Assembly: GCA_028829895.1 (NCBI GenBank) | Contig: CM054179.1 | Location: 50,303,391 to 50,367,390 of the forward strand | Direction of reading: 5' to 3' | Origin: Sinotaia quadrata | Lineage: Eukaryota; Mollusca; Gastropoda; Architaenioglossa; Viviparidae | Length of the DNA stretch: 64,000 nucleotides | Shown here: positions 1 to 12,000 of the stretch, one piece after another | Position numbering within the stretch: position 1 is the first letter of the stretch | Layout of the letters: each line of letters starts with the position of its first letter | Position numbers and translations under genes: made by a program | Notes under the pieces: model-generated | The model's database searches: none | The model's input: only the letters and a program-made list of their open reading frames with translations | What the model was told of the DNA's origin: nothing

Positions 1-1500
1 AATAAATAAGTAATAACTCACCCAGTGAACCTAACCAGTTCTAAGCAGCTGGTTAGTTATAACTAATAATAATATAAGTGACCTGTTAGAAAAATCCCTT
101 GTTCTTATCACTTTGATTTTGTCTATGGTCAAGTCTACTCATAAAGACTGATTGCTAGCTGATGAGTTATTTGACTGATAAGGAAAGAAAGGGCTTAGAA
201 ATAATTTCTTGCATTTTGAACTTTTCATTTATGCCATTTATGGTTTGTCATTTGATGCAGAGATGATTTCATGTATTTAGAATGTTGACTTTTATGATTT
301 TGCAATTAGAAATGTTTCATGTATTTGAACTAATAAGTAATATTCTATGCTTTGTAATTAGAGAGACTTTGTATATTACTTTGTTGAACATGTGGCATTG
401 TCCCTATTGGAAATGTTATTTGTGAATTTGATTATGCCATATTTTATGCCCACATGTGTGAATCGGGCTTATGAATTTTATTACAGGAATGTCAGTTTAA
501 GAATGCTTGTGAAGAGAATGGGACTGTAGAACATTTTAGACCTGGATCTTATGTTCTGTCCCTTAATTTGGTGATTGATTTGACTTTTCCAGAGAATTGC
601 AAGCCTTTCTGGGTTTTATGTTATCCACTTCAGACTGCAGTTATCTATTTCAGTATATGTGTCCGGCATTGTTCGTCACATTTGCTAGCAACAGGGTTGC
701 TGGAAATTGGCTTCATGAATCTCCATTCCAGAACCATATAGCAGAAGTTGGGTCCAGTTTTGGACAAGAGAGATTGCACACAGAATTCTTGGAACAGTGC
801 TGTTAGACCCATTATTCAAATGCAGGCAAAGTGAGCCTGTGTCATTGTTGTGAAAACTGCCATTGACAACTTAAAATTACTTATGTCATATGAAGGTCGT
901 GTAAAAATAACTATTATTCTTTTCACTCCCATTCTGATTTCTGTGATGAGAAATAGACTCAAACTCTTTTATGTTGATTACTAACTTGATTATTTTATTG
1001 TTAGAATAGAGACTGAATAAGTGGTGGACATTATCTGAACATTTATCCTCAGTAGAAGTATGAGAGTCTGTATTCTTTTTCCACAGTATTCTTTTTATGG
1101 TTTGATTGTTGATTTAATAAATATATTGCATTTCTTATTTATCATTATTATGCATATTATCTAAATTATATATTTGAGGTAATAGTGGGTAGATGGGGGC
1201 CCACTAAAATAACTTAAAGATGGATCTAATTACACCTTAAGTATCACCTGTGGGAAAGAAATTATGTCAGTAGAACGTCTCTCAAAATTTTGTAAGGGTA
1301 GAGTTCTGCAGTGCCACGTGATCCACCAAATGGGTGACAAGTTGCTCATCTGTTGGGATTTATTATTAATATATGAATTAATATTCCAACCACTTGTATT
1401 TAGGTATGAATTATTAATTAGAATATAATAATAATAATAATCATAACAAGCAGAGGTGTAAGTCACAGTTTTTTTTAACACTTTGTATGGCATTTTTATA
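1..1500 (+). repeat. Degenerate copy of dispersed repeat family A (copy A1)
   Basis: Several blocks align by eye, in order, with the family A copies at 16.6-18.8 kb. Around 165-330 there is the 'gactga..gagaga..atggactta' block followed by the 'gcattttg' and 'agagatg' blocks. At 1105-1220 there is 'tttgattgttgatttaata', then a 'gggtagatgggggccca' region matching the gggtgaagggggg region near 18,530. At 1360-1440 there is an AT-rich 'attattaat' end region. The copy lies in the MRPL17 intron or upstream DNA. A short open frame at 597-806 has no recognisable domain and is not called. Divergence is high, so the edges are approximate. Confidence 0.45.
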
Positions 1501-1724
1501 TCTGCAGTACTTCATTTACAGAATCAGCATACTATTTTAGTTTGTATCCATTTCTTATCTTAGATCCTTCCCTCACCACTCCAGTGTATCTCATTAATTG
1601 TACACATCAATTCTTATAGATCTTATGCATTTTGCTAAATTTATAACCTCACATTATTTTATTGCTTTACTTAATATTGTAATATCATTATATTTGCACT
1701 GCGGTTTATTAATATTTTGACAAG

Positions 1725-1863
1725 GAGAAGGAATTGATCCACAAGTTGTTCAAAGTATTGGTTCCCCGCTATCATAACATCCCAGCAACTGTTACCAACA
1801 TCTTCAGGCTTCCTACTGAATATCCTGGTAGAGGTATAGAACGAGGTGTGCTAGAACTGAAAG
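1725..1863 (+). CDS. MRPL17: MRPL17 internal coding exon (mitochondrial ribosomal protein bL17m)
   Basis: This exon encodes part of the mitochondrial large-subunit ribosomal protein L17, which sits near the polypeptide exit tunnel of the mitoribosome. The frame opens EKELIHKLFKVLVPRYHN and ends GVLELKG. This matches the animal MRPL17 segment with the pattern EKxLIxKLFxVLxPRY followed by ..EYKGN. The exon starts after an AG at 1723-1724 and ends in phase 1 at a GTAAG donor (1864-1868). The next exon resumes in phase at 3087. Upstream exons, covering the N-terminal half of the protein and including the conserved L17 core, were not found in 1-1724 and must lie to the left. The protein is nuclear-encoded and imported into the mitochondrion. 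Confidence 0.9.
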
Positions 1864-2129
1864 GTAAGATCCATTTTTGTGTAAATTTTAAAATTATTTT
1901 AACATATAGAATTTTTTTGAAAGGATAGCTGATAATTGAATAACTCCTTGGCTGATATTGGACTACATTCCTCATTTCCTGAACAACTGGGATAAAAAAT
2001 AAAAAAGTAAAAGAAATGAATGTTAGGTTTCCCCACCTCCCAGTCATATGTTCAGAATTTAATTGAATTCTCGCACCTATCATTGTTCAGTGCTGTGCAT
2101 TGCAATCCTGTTCTTCATCTGGAGTTCTC

Positions 2130-2345
2130 TTGATTTTTCTCTGCTTGTTACTGTATTAACAGTTTACCTTCCCCCCCCACTAAAAAAAAAAAAATACAAA
2201 CGCCAAAATATCCGCCAAGTGAGAAGACGAGTGGTGTCTGTTGGAGGATCATTACTTAAATAAAATTAATATTCTCATCACTTGAAACCAATTAATTAAA
2301 TATAATAATTATCTTCATTAACTAAGTGGTGCACGTGTCACACAT
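2130..2345 (+). repeat. 3' fragment of repeat family A (copy A2), in the MRPL17 intron
   Basis: 'atatccgccaagtgag' followed by 'gagtggtgtct' and an AT-rich tail ending 'actaagtggtgcacgtgtca' matches the 3' end of the family A copies at 18,660-18,830 and, in reverse, at 57,190-57,330. A run of eight C and a run of about 13 A lie inside the copy. The intron 1864-3086 holds nothing else I can identify. Confidence 0.7.
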
Positions 2346-3086
2346 GGATTCCTTTTGTCTTGCAATTTAATATCCATTCTTATGTGACTTGACTGAACTT
2401 GAATCTAAATCATTGACAACCTCTAACACTGTCACTGTGCTGTATTGTGTGATGCATCAAAGTGTTTAAATCATGTTGTTTTTACTCACTGACCCCTCAG
2501 ACACTTTTAGCTTACTTTTTCTTGTGATAACATTAATATATTTTTATGTATGTATTGTAAATTCTGCACAGTCATTGTATTATGTTGAAAGTATCATCTT
2601 ATTTTGATTGCAGACTATATTTGTTTTCATATTATAGATATTTTAGTGAGGGCAGATGGCACTTCATGGTTTAAAATAGTGTTGCTAGTCAGCATTGACT
2701 ATTATAGTTGGGTGATGCTTTTTGATTATTCTGACATGAATTCGTCCAAATCTGTCAGACCATAGCGGCCTCAAATTCTGGTAAAATCAAATTCTTGAAT
2801 ATGATTGGAACAAACATTAATTCCATAACTTTGGGGATTTGTTTAACTATTTGCCATTTTTCTGTGCTTGATAATTTGCCCTGTGTTAATGCATGAGACT
2901 TTAGACTGTAGGACTTTTGTGCAGATGTTTTTGTCTATTTATTTTTTTAAATAATTCATTTGAAGCAATTAGTTAGTTTTGATAATTACATATTTTACAG
3001 TTAAATAAAATGCATTTATAATGTAATTGTCAGTTATAATGTGTTTTAAATGAGCCAATCATAGAAAGAATTTGTTTATTGCATAG

Positions 3087-3319
3087 GTAATCCATGGCCA
3101 CCAGTACTCCCACGACCACGGGATTCTCGATTGCATCTAACAAACATACTGCTGAGTGAAGCAAGGCATGAATACAACCAGCATCAGGACAGCAATTCTC
3201 CTGTGACTGGTACTGTGCTTAAATCAGCTCCACATATTGAGGCTGGTAGTTCTGTTGATGGAGTTCCGAAAAGTTCTATGGGCAAAGATCAACACACTTC
3301 TGATAACGCAAAATCTTAA
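3087..3319 (+). CDS. MRPL17: MRPL17 last coding exon
   Basis: The acceptor is 'gcatag' ending at 3086. The first two bases complete a Gly codon split with the exon ending at 1863. The frame continues NPWPPVLPRPRDSRLHLTNI and runs through LLSEARHEYNQHQ to a TAA at 3317-3319. The Pro-rich P-x-LPRxDS motif followed by a Leu-rich helix is typical of the C-terminal part of animal MRPL17. The last 40 or so residues are Ser/Asp/Lys-rich and not conserved, as in other animal L17m tails. With the exon at 1725 this gives about 123 residues, roughly the C-terminal two thirds of a protein usually near 170-180 residues. No frame break was seen, so the gene looks functional. Confidence 0.92.
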
Positions 3320-3320
3320 C

Positions 3321-3326
3321 AATAAA
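3321..3326 (+). terminator. MRPL17: AATAAA hexamer just after the MRPL17 stop
   Basis: An exact AATAAA starts two bases after the stop codon. Cleavage 15-25 nt downstream would give a 3'UTR of only about 25 nt, which is short. Several further AATAAA hexamers occur downstream, for example in the duplicated block at 4031-4202, so the real poly(A) site may be later. Confidence 0.4.
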
Positions 3327-6300
3327 AGAAGGGACATCATTTTAAAAGGATTTACATGATATCCTTGGAAAGTTAAAACTAGTTGTTTGTTACTTTTAGT
3401 GTAAGGAGACTCTTTCCAGCTTTAAGAGAATATACATTGCATTGGTGTGTTTGTAAAAGATTTATTTCATTGTATAATTCAGGGGATGTGATGACCCCAT
3501 GGTATTAGAATATGCACGACAAGATCTACCCGTATACTACAGTGTGCAAGACATTGAGGTTTGTTGTGTTTTCAAATGTACAGGAATTCAGACCCCATTT
3601 CTGTTTTATTTTACTTCAAATCTTTTCTTCACTAATTAATTTACCAACTATTTTTCTTTTGTTTTTTAAATGTAAAGATTCAGTTTTATTTTTTTTTAAA
3701 GACATTGTTCACACCTGGAAGTATAAGAAGTTTATGATGTAGGTGAATTCTAGTGTGTTCACATGTATATTTTCTCATTCCTTGATAGAAGTGGCTCCGT
3801 TTCAGACTGGCAGAATTATAGAATTGCTGTCATGAGCATAAATTTATTATATATATACATTTTATGTGTGTCAAATATGCATACTGGGTTGAGGGGGGAA
3901 TAAATGCATTTGAAAGAAACTTTGTGTGTGAATATACTTTTGACTCCGGCCAACGCTAACAAAAACCGACGAAGTAGAAGTAATGCAGAATATGTCATTG
4001 GAAATATGTGTGTTGTATCTGCTGTTTATTGAACTATCCACAAAAATTGAAATAAAATATTTCAGTGTAGAAAGATACTTTCAAAATAAAAAAAATATTT
4101 AATGTGTGGAATCGTGGAACTATCCACAAAAATTGAAATAAAATATTTCCAGTGTAGAAAGATACTTTCAAAATACAAAAAATATTTTAATGTGTGGAAT
4201 TGTGAAAGAATTTTGTTTGTAATCTACTAATCATATGAATCCTTATTTGTTAAAGTTTAATTAAGTGTTAGTTTGTAGAGTTACTGATCATACAGGAGTT
4301 TGTTTAGATTCAACTTTTAAAGTATGGTGACAGTGTGTATTTTTAATTTTTAAAATGTGTTCAGTTATTTATGATAGCTTAACATATTTTGATTTTAGAT
4401 TTACTTTTAAAAAAAATATTTCATCAAGAAAGTGGGCTCTTGTGTGATTCAGTAATAACATTATATTTGAATTAAAATTATCTCATTATAAATTATATAA
4501 TATTGTTGTAATATTTATTTGCTATGTATTTTAGTGATTAAAATATTTCTACCTTTAAGTCAATTAAAGATGGGTGTAGATAAACTATAATATGTGTTAA
4601 CTGTGAATTATATCTTCTTGAATAAATGTGTTTTGACACTTTTAATAGGTTTTGGTTCTACTTGAAAAAATATAATAAATTATTTTTGGCACCACAAGAA
4701 AATAAAATTCCAAGTGATGTTTGAATTATTAAGTAAAATATATATGTTTTTGAAAAGATTAGAAATATTGTAATTTGACATAATTTACTTTAAAATTTCA
4801 AATGAAATAATAAGTTTACTGTATTAACTTTATATTAATTCTGGTAAGCATGTACACAATACAACTTATAATCTTGTTTTGATAATGTTAATTCTCTGAG
4901 AATTTGCTTAGCAAAACACACTGGCAGGGTTCTTGATTAGTAATTTAATTTATAATTTTATTTTGCCACTTTTTCATCCTTATTTTTTTAGTTGATTTGG
5001 TTACTTTCTTTATCATTGAAGACAAGATTTATTTAACCTAAGCCAGTGGTTCATAATTGCGGATAACTTGGCTTGGCTATTTCAACCAGAATGGTGTATT
5101 TCCATGTGCATAGTTTTGGCAAAACCTATCACAGCAGATTTCTCATTTAACTCATTGAGTAACTTTTATTTATTTTGTAATTTGGAGTCTTAATAATACT
5201 TTTTATAAGTTTATATTTTTAAAAGTATTTATTATTTTTGGGGGGGTCCACTATAATACACTACATATATGCCATAGAAATAACACTCGTTTATTTTAGC
5301 ATTTTGAGGGGGACTTGAGGACCTGTCCAACTCTCCAGTAGTTATCTTGGCCAGGAAATGTTCAGAACCAATGGCAATGAAATTTTAAAGATATCACACG
5401 TGTTTCTTTAAATGAAAAGCCCCAGTGTATCTTGAACATGCCGAGTTTCAGAACTAATGTTATAGATAATATTATAAGCATTTTGAGTAGCATGATAATT
5501 CAGTCTAAATAATCCATTGTACTCATTATACCAGTATGTTCATTGGCAACAATTACACTAGTTCAAATAAATTTTGCCTTTTCACCAGTGTGGCTGTCTT
5601 CTCAAATCTCCAAGTAAGGTTTCAGTCGCAAAGTACAGGTTCTAACCTATTGATTTTTACATTTTTGTGTTTTAAGTTAAAATAAACTTATTTGCTTTAC
5701 ATTCCTTCCTACCTCAATTATTTTTTTTTATGTATATGCATCACTATCGAAGGGAAGATTTTAAGAAAAGCATGCTTATTTATATGCTAAAGATATAATG
5801 TTATTTCACAACTAAGGGATATAACTGTTGTAGTAACATTTATTTCTGATATAATGTTGATTATCCTGTTTGACAATTTGAAGTTGAGTGCTACTGTATT
5901 TTTATTGGAAAAAGATCTAACAGGTATTTCAGTAAAGCAAAGTTTACTAATCTAGATATAGATATGATGTACTTGATAGTTTCTAAGGTTCCACTATTAA
6001 TTTTAAATCAAACCTACTGAGGTTCCACTGTTAATTTTAAATCAAACATATATTCATGGCTTTGAAAGGAGAAATCAAAAGGGTTTACTTATTGCTAAAA
6101 GAATGATGTTATTGACTTGAAGGTGTAGTGGAATGCTTTGAAAATGAAAAGTAAATTCATTTCAAAGCATTAAATTAAACTCAGGCAATACCTGTTTTAC
6201 ATTAAATAAATCAAATCTACATTATAAAAATAAAAAGTACTCTTGCAGAAAGATCTGTTTATTTATTTATTACACCCCAGTATGCAGTTAATGTTTATTT

Positions 6301-7225
6301 TTAAATGGCAAAAAAAACCAAATCAAATCTTTATGCTCTGAGATTTCTTGAATGCAAAGTTCAGCAGAGATTAGGCAGTTCAAAAGTCTGATAGCTTTTA
6401 GAGCCTTTATAGTGAAAAACACAAGTTTGTGAGATGCCTTTGAATTTGGATTTTTAATGATAATGTAGTCTTAATGCAATTCTGAAAAATATTTATTGTT
6501 AGAAATATCACAGATAGAGTTTTTTCACAGGTTCTGTATAATACGTTTTACACTGGACAAACTATTTTTAAACTAATTATAGTTTGTTGATCTCAAAATA
6601 TTATGCTATATAAAGAGATTATGTTAAATAAAATCTTATTATTTTTAAAATGCATGTTATCCATCACATTGTCTTTATGACACCATTTCACTCTTTAAAT
6701 TATTATCATTTTTAAAGTTGAAGTAAATTTCCTGCTTACAATTTTCAACCACTATTACCAAGTTCATTTAGTTGTCTCATTTTGAACCCTTATTACTCTT
6801 TCAAAAATATCTGCCCAATTTTATTTATACTCTAAACTTTTCTCCACATTTCTGGCAATAATCAGCATTGTGAGTAGCCATATTAACTATAAGTGAATAC
6901 ACATATAAAAAGTATGTATTGTAATTAAACTTTAATATAACATTTACAAAAAAGATGAAGTTGATAAATTATTCATTTTGTTTTGTTGTTGTCAAACTGA
7001 ATTATTTTAGCAAACATTGAGTCAACATTTTGTTAAAAAGGTGTTATTGTTAAATTTAAAAAATATTTTATTTTATTTTTTATTGTATGTACAAAAGAGT
7101 TGCTTGACACTGCAGTATTAACAAAATATTTTCGAATTCGTGGTTGAAAATTATTATATGCATCAATGTTACTGCTGAACTTGGAAACCCAAATCTTGCA
7201 TTCTGCAAGAAATTTTGTTCTCTCT
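3327..7225. other. AT-rich region without a recognised gene (MRPL17 3' flank or 3'UTR)
   Basis: No open frame here has a recognisable domain. The plus strand is T-rich, as expected for transcribed DNA downstream of a plus-strand gene. The content is mostly AT-rich unique-looking sequence with the 86-bp duplication at 4031-4202 and a 35-bp duplication at about 5983-6050. Confidence 0.5.
4031..4202 (+). repeat. 86-bp tandem duplication, two copies
   Basis: Copies start at 4031 and 4117 with 'gaactatccacaaaaattg' and end with 'tgtgtggaat'. They differ at only a few positions (an extra c, a changed A-run). Each copy carries an AATAAA, so the duplication doubles a possible poly(A) signal. Confidence 0.9.
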
Positions 7226-7228
7226 CTT

Positions 7229-7246
7229 ACACACACACACACACAC
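7229..7246. repeat. Short (AC)n microsatellite
   Basis: About nine AC units flanked by a TC-rich stretch and by CTCA repeats. Confidence 0.9.
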
Positions 7247-7259
7247 TCACTCACTCTAT

Positions 7260-8460
7260 TGATTCTATAGAGTTATCCTAACCTTCATTGCTACAAGAAC
7301 GTCGAAGCCTTGCAGCAGATCCTGTGACCTTGCCAGCTAACATCTGTCAGTTGTGGCGTGAAGTTGTACTCATAATGATCTAAAATTGAAAGTGCAGCTA
7401 ATTCATATCTACCTCAGGTGACCCTACTGCAACTTGATGACATGTTCTGAATAATAATACAACATATTAAAATGATAAATTAATTCTTTAAACAAATAAC
7501 TATTTTTTTAGTTAACGATTTCTTTGAAATGCATACTCTATTGCATCCATCTTGAATTAAAATTCTATTAGAACTGCTTAAAGTTAATTGATTTTGGTAC
7601 CTGAATGTATCTTTAATTCACATAGTTTCAGCAGATGTAAAGAGGTATTCCTCAAAAGGTTTTTAAACAATCACGAACGATACTCCATTAATATGTCATG
7701 AGATACTCTGGGGTGACTTTATAATAAAGTAAATATCAGTTATTTACTAGCGAAAAATATTACACATCTACAAGTGCTAATGCAGAGTATGGACTACTGG
7801 TTATAAAGAGTCAATACAAATCCAGGTTACTCCTATCAGAGACTAGAAATGGAGTTATTATTAGTACTTAAAGTCGTTTTTTTACATGACCTTGATTGAG
7901 CATTGCTGCAACAGTCTTCACTTTTGCAACAATGTCTGTGTCAACACGTCTCCCACCACACGTGGAAAACACTGACACACTTTTATATTCTTGAATGAAC
8001 TTCAGTGCTATCCTCATCCCGTGTCAGTTCCTTCAATGTATCCAACATATACATCAAAGTGTATAGTGTACTCCTTATGCTTACACACAATAGAGGTTCC
8101 CTTGCCTTTCCGGTTGCTCAAGTTTCAGACCGGTGAACTCGATGGAGGGGAGCTGGAAACTTGATAGTTTGAAACACCCAACTTGAAACTTGTAACTCAA
8201 AAGTCAAAGGGCCATTTGTTCACTGCAAAATATAATTAGGGAGCAAATTTAAGTTTCCTGTTTATCACAGTATAACTCCATTCTATCTGACATCCCATTC
8301 TCAACTTAGATTTCCTGCAACAGTATTAGCCGATACACACATGGTAAAATAAATACAGCATATTAAACAATGTTTAGTGTTAGCACACTACATTTGTGCA
8401 GCTTAGTTCGAACATTTGTAGAAATAAAAGTAAACTCACATAGTACATCTCTCCATAAAC
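7260..8460. other. No gene recognised
   Basis: Mixed sequence, somewhat richer in G+C than the preceding 4 kb, without a supported exon, RNA gene or repeat. A stretch near 8120-8210 repeats the words 'gaaacttg' and 'aacttgaaac' but shows no clear unit. Confidence 0.4.
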
Positions 8461-8464
8461 TCAA

Positions 8465-8814
8465 GTATTACATATCAATTGTTAAAACGTCATTAAGCTA
8501 ATGGCCGACTTTCATGACCGGACATTTTACCACTTCAAATTCAAATTCAGCAGGTAAACGTTTTAATCTCAGCCCATCGGCTGGTCTCGTTCTCGTAAAT
8601 CACAACATTGGATAATAAAACTACTCATCCAGTTGGAATTAGTTTGCATTACATCAGCAATTTCTAGCATTTTCTCAACTCGAGTGTTTACTCCAACTCT
8701 GACACAAAAAATACCATCATAAGGAGTGCCCAGGGTCGTGTTACTTTGAGAATTTAACAATTTATATAACAATTAAGTTTAGAAACAGGGATTGGCAAAT
8801 TACCCCGCCATAAG
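8465..8814 (-). repeat. Family A repeat, 5' part, inverted (copy A3)
   Basis: Read on the minus strand it begins near 'tatggcggggtaatttgcc' and continues through 'cttaattgttatataaattg', 'ggagtaaacactcgag', 'tccaactgg', 'atgggctgagattaaaa' and 'cattagcttaatg'. The same blocks occur in the same order at 9505-9800 and 16,630-16,980 on the plus strand. Confidence 0.85.
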
Positions 8815-9050
8815 TATAAAAGAAAGAAATAGATAAGAAGAAGAGAAAAAATCGAAAGAAATATAGAAGAGAGGAAATAAAGTAACAGAAAGAAATATAG
8901 AAAGAGGAAATAAAAGAAAGGAGATAAATATACGACAGAAAATATATTGAGATAGAAAGAGAGAAGGGGGCGGGGGGAGGAAACTAAAGAAAGAAAAAAG
9001 GACAAAGAAAGATGAAGGAGAGAGAAAATTAGTGAGTGGAGAGATCAAGA
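8815..9050 (+). repeat. Purine-rich low-complexity tract
   Basis: About 230 bp of almost pure A/G on the plus strand, with repeated 'gaaagaaatatagaa' motifs and a G-run near 8968. It abuts the 5' end of the inverted family A copy. The strong strand asymmetry could support triplex (H-DNA) formation. The Phe/Ser/Leu-only frames on the minus strand are a by-product of this composition. Confidence 0.85.
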
Positions 9051-9504
9051 ACAAGTGGGCCGACGTTTTTGCAGTATCAACACGCAAGAACACAGAGGCT
9101 GATTCACGGCCATCAAGTCAATAAATAGCTGTTGCCTGGGGTCTATGCTAATCTATGTATATTCCATATTAGTCTATATGTTCTTGTGAGTTATTGTATA
9201 GGTAGTGCACATAAGCCTCTAATGCTTTTAACACGGCCCTGCGTCAAATCAAAGAATCTTCATATTAGAACATTACCAAATTTACAGCACTTTCAGAGTA
9301 GACTGCAAAATCATTGTTGCGATGCCTTTCTATCTATCTATCTAACTTGCAGAGAAACTGATAATGCATGAAAGTGAATAAGTCAACGGCTAGATATAAA
9401 GTGTTTGTAGCCAGCAAAGCATAAGCGGGAACTGAGCCAAAGACACATTTCATTGACACAGTGAAAGACTTCTTATTACACTAGAAAACATGTTAACTCT
9501 GTGA

Positions 9505-9950
9505 CAGAGTAAATTTACCTCTCCCTATTTTAAAATTTAATTGTTATATAAATTGTCAGAGTAACAGCTCAAGGCAAGAACATTCTAGATTGCTGATTTA
9601 ATGCAAGCTGAGTGAATAGTTTTCTATTATCTAATGATTAATTATTACGTATGAGATAGAGACCAGCCAATGGGCTGAGATTAAAAAGTTGCTAGCTGTA
9701 GAAAATTATATTCTCTGATCACTTTGAATTTGATTGGCAAAGGAGGTCTGGCTTTGAAAGGCAGTCATTAGCTTAATGGTGAGCTAAACTGACTGGTTGA
9801 GAGAGAATGGACTTAGAAACATTTCGTGCATTTTGCTATTGATATGTTATACTCGTGTTTTATGTAGAGATGTATTTAGTGAGTAGACTATTATTTCTAC
9901 AAATGTTTGAACTAAAATGCTCGTATATAGTAAGTGTTTTGGGTTGGGCA
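9505..9950 (+). repeat. Family A repeat, 5' part (copy A4)
   Basis: Starts near 'gacagagtaaatttacc' and shares 'taattgttatataaattgtc', 'caatgggctgagat', 'gcttaatg', 'gagagagaatggactta', 'agagatgta' and 'agactattatttctac' with the copies at 16.6 and 17.6 kb. It lies about 0.5-0.7 kb upstream of the putative promoter of the Ig gene, in head-to-head arrangement with the inverted copy at 8465-8814. Confidence 0.85.
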
Positions 9951-10325
9951 GTCCTAAAAAGGACACACCCATTGTTTTCCGTAAAGATTGGGACAAAGGT
10001 TACAATCCGGTGTCCACGCCTCTTGGAAAGTTTTTATTTTTCTCTAATAAAGCCATATCATAGAAAGATACTTATATTGTTTCATGTCTAGAAATAGAAC
10101 AAGTCTTACATGCTCTTCTTGTAAACACATGACACTAACAAAGTTGCCCTCTCTCACGCGATAGTATACTCACTAACGACTTACTGTTTATTTTATTCTT
10201 TCGATTATACTCTTTGCCTATAAGCTCACTGCCTTTCGATTTTACCCTGTTTATTAATCATCAGCCGATTACGCGAATAGACTCTCGTCCAATACGTTTT
10301 CTTCAATCTCCATTGTTGACAATGC

Positions 10326-10334
10326 TATAAATAG
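10326..10334 (+). promoter_or_regulatory. TATA box candidate (TATAAATAG) for the Ig-protein gene
   Basis: An exact TATAAATAG lies in a local stretch that is less AT-rich and contains CpG. A start site would be expected near 10,355-10,362. About 75 nt further a strong GTAAGTATT donor follows at 10,432, which suits a short noncoding first exon. No transcript evidence is available. Confidence 0.45.
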
Positions 10335-10356
10335 CCTCTTTCTGAGTCTGTGTTCT

Positions 10357-10431
10357 TAAGAAATGTAAATGCACTTCTGTGCATATTATTTACGGTGATA
10401 ACTGTGTGATTTATTTCTGTGTATTTTGTTG
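10357..10431 (+). other. Possible noncoding first exon of the Ig-protein gene
   Basis: Bounded on the left by the start expected from the TATA box and on the right by a consensus donor at 10,432. It could splice to an acceptor ending at 11,400, eight bases before the first in-frame ATG. A second good donor (ccag|GTAAGT, 10,965) could instead end a different leader exon. Both are inferences from splice motifs only. Confidence 0.3.
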
Positions 10432-10751
10432 GTAAGTATTTGATGGGCTAAACTAAGGAATTCAATTATTTATGTTTGATATAGTGTGCTTCTATAATTA
10501 AACTTTCCACAGAATCCATGATATAACTTAATATTAAAAAAGTGCATGAGCGACTGTGCGTTCATAAGATCGAAACATTAAAATAATGTGGGCTATTTAA
10601 TCCTGGAGACTTTACAACGCGAGCCTTAAGAGTGTGATTTGAATCGATACTTTTGTGTGAGATTTAAGTATTGAGTGATTAATTGATCTTTACGTAGACA
10701 GTGTGATTGATGTGGAGAGAAATGATTTGTGGGATTGATTTGAGAATATTT

Positions 10752-10915
10752 GTTTGTACTTAACAAATGTAAACAGTTTATTGTAAATGTTTGGTGAGTT
10801 ATTTTTTCCTTCTTTGTATTTAATAAATATAAACAGTTTTTGTAAATGTTTGGTGAGTTATTTTTTCCTTCTTTGTATTTAATAAATATAAACAGTTTGG
10901 TGAGCTAATTTTGCC
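10752..10915 (+). repeat. Tandem repeat, period about 62 bp, about 2.7 copies
   Basis: The unit contains 'aataaatataaacagttt' then 'gtttggtgagttattttttcc'. Copies 1 and 2 are nearly identical and the third is truncated. Confidence 0.85.
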
Positions 10916-11048
10916 TTGTTTGTGAAGATAACCCTACCAGGCCCAAGTCCACTTTTCCTTCCAGGTAAGTGTCGGGGAGGGGGTGGTTGTGACACTTTCT
11001 CTCTCTTTCTTTCATTTGTCCATTCTCCCTTTCTGTCATTCTAATCAA

Positions 11049-11205
11049 AAAACGAACCAGGCAGATTTAAATCACAAGACGGATTTGGGCCTATTTCAAT
11101 TATTCCAACAACCAAGAAAATTTTAAAAAGACAAACCAAGCAGATTTAATCAAAAGATGGAATTGGGCTTATTTCAATTATTCCACCAATCAAGAATTTT
11201 TTTTA
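11049..11205 (+). repeat. Direct duplication of about 80 bp
   Basis: 'caggcagatttaaatcacaa' and its copy 'caagcagatttaatcaaaa' are each followed by 'gggc(c/t)tatttcaattattcc'. Located in the 5' intron or leader of the Ig gene. Confidence 0.8.
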
Positions 11206-11407
11206 AAAGAAATGTCCTCTAATATATGATGTCCCTTTTCCACCTTGCTTTTCATGGTTTCACAATCAATATTATGGTCTTGCGCGAAGTGTTTTCGTTC
11301 CCTTTATCTGTAGTCATTTTTAAAATCTAATCAACGTTTCCGGTATCCGAGATAACGGTCAGACAGATATGTCAATTTTAGTGCTGTGTCTGTGAAACAG
11401 GTGCAAA

Positions 11408-11543
11408 ATGTCAGATGTATCTTCCCTCGGCATACTAAAATCATTTGAAACGATGCCTGGGTTAGACTCACGTCTGGTTGTGTGGACTTTTCTTGTTTTG
11501 TGTCTTTTCGTTTGGATTTCATCTACGAAAAAAATTGCCACAG
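11408..11543 (+). CDS. Ig-protein gene, coding exon 1 (signal peptide)
   Basis: The frame from ATG 11,408 has a second in-frame ATG at 11,453. Starting at the second gives an ideal signal peptide: MPGLDSR, a hydrophobic core LVVWTFLVLCLFVW, then ISSTKK. The second Met is therefore preferred as the functional start, because the first would add 15 residues before the signal core. The exon ends in phase 1 at a consensus GTAAGTT donor (11,544), the usual arrangement for a leader exon followed by an Ig exon. Assembled with the four exons below, the open frame is 801 nt from the first ATG (266 residues) or 251 residues from the second. The product is a small type I surface protein of unknown function. 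I do not recognise an ortholog. Confidence 0.75.
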
Positions 11544-11889
11544 GTAAGTTAAAGCCACTGACATGTTATGATTGATTTCCTTTTGTTTGTGGGAGTGAGT
11601 TGTTGATTACACTCACTGGTAATGGTGGAGATGACTGACAAGCGAAAGTCCAGAAACAAATTTTGTCAACACTGGGAAATCTGACAGTAAATAGATTACT
11701 GAACGTCTTTCTGTCATTTCCCGTGGGTAAAATGCGAAAGTTATTGTTTAATCAGGGGAATAATGAGAAGCAGTGGTGATACCTAGTAATACTGTATTTC
11801 ACTATCGTCTGGGAGGGGGGGGTATCTTTCTTTTTAAAAAAAGTACAATCTGTGGCAGGTTTGATTGATTTTATCGTGATTAAATACTG

Positions 11890-12000
11890 ATCCTCTGAGT
11901 TCACTCCTCAGTTTGACTTATCGATTTAAATTTAGGTGATTTAGTACTAATTCTCGGAGTTAATTCCCCATAACAACTTATCGATTTAAATTTACAGTGA
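11890..12000 (+). repeat. Diverged direct duplication, about 62 bp
   Basis: 'acttatcgatttaaattta' occurs twice, each time preceded by a related 'tact(g/a)a(t)tc(c)tc.gagtt' block. Intron 1 of the Ig gene. Confidence 0.7.

Noticed and set aside
597..806. 69-codon plus-strand open frame left of MRPL17
   Set aside because: It lies in a degenerate family A copy, has no domain, and does not resemble the missing N-terminal half of MRPL17.
8754..9093. Two minus-strand hydrophobic frames (Phe/Leu/Ser-rich)
   Set aside because: They are the reverse strand of a purine-rich low-complexity tract.
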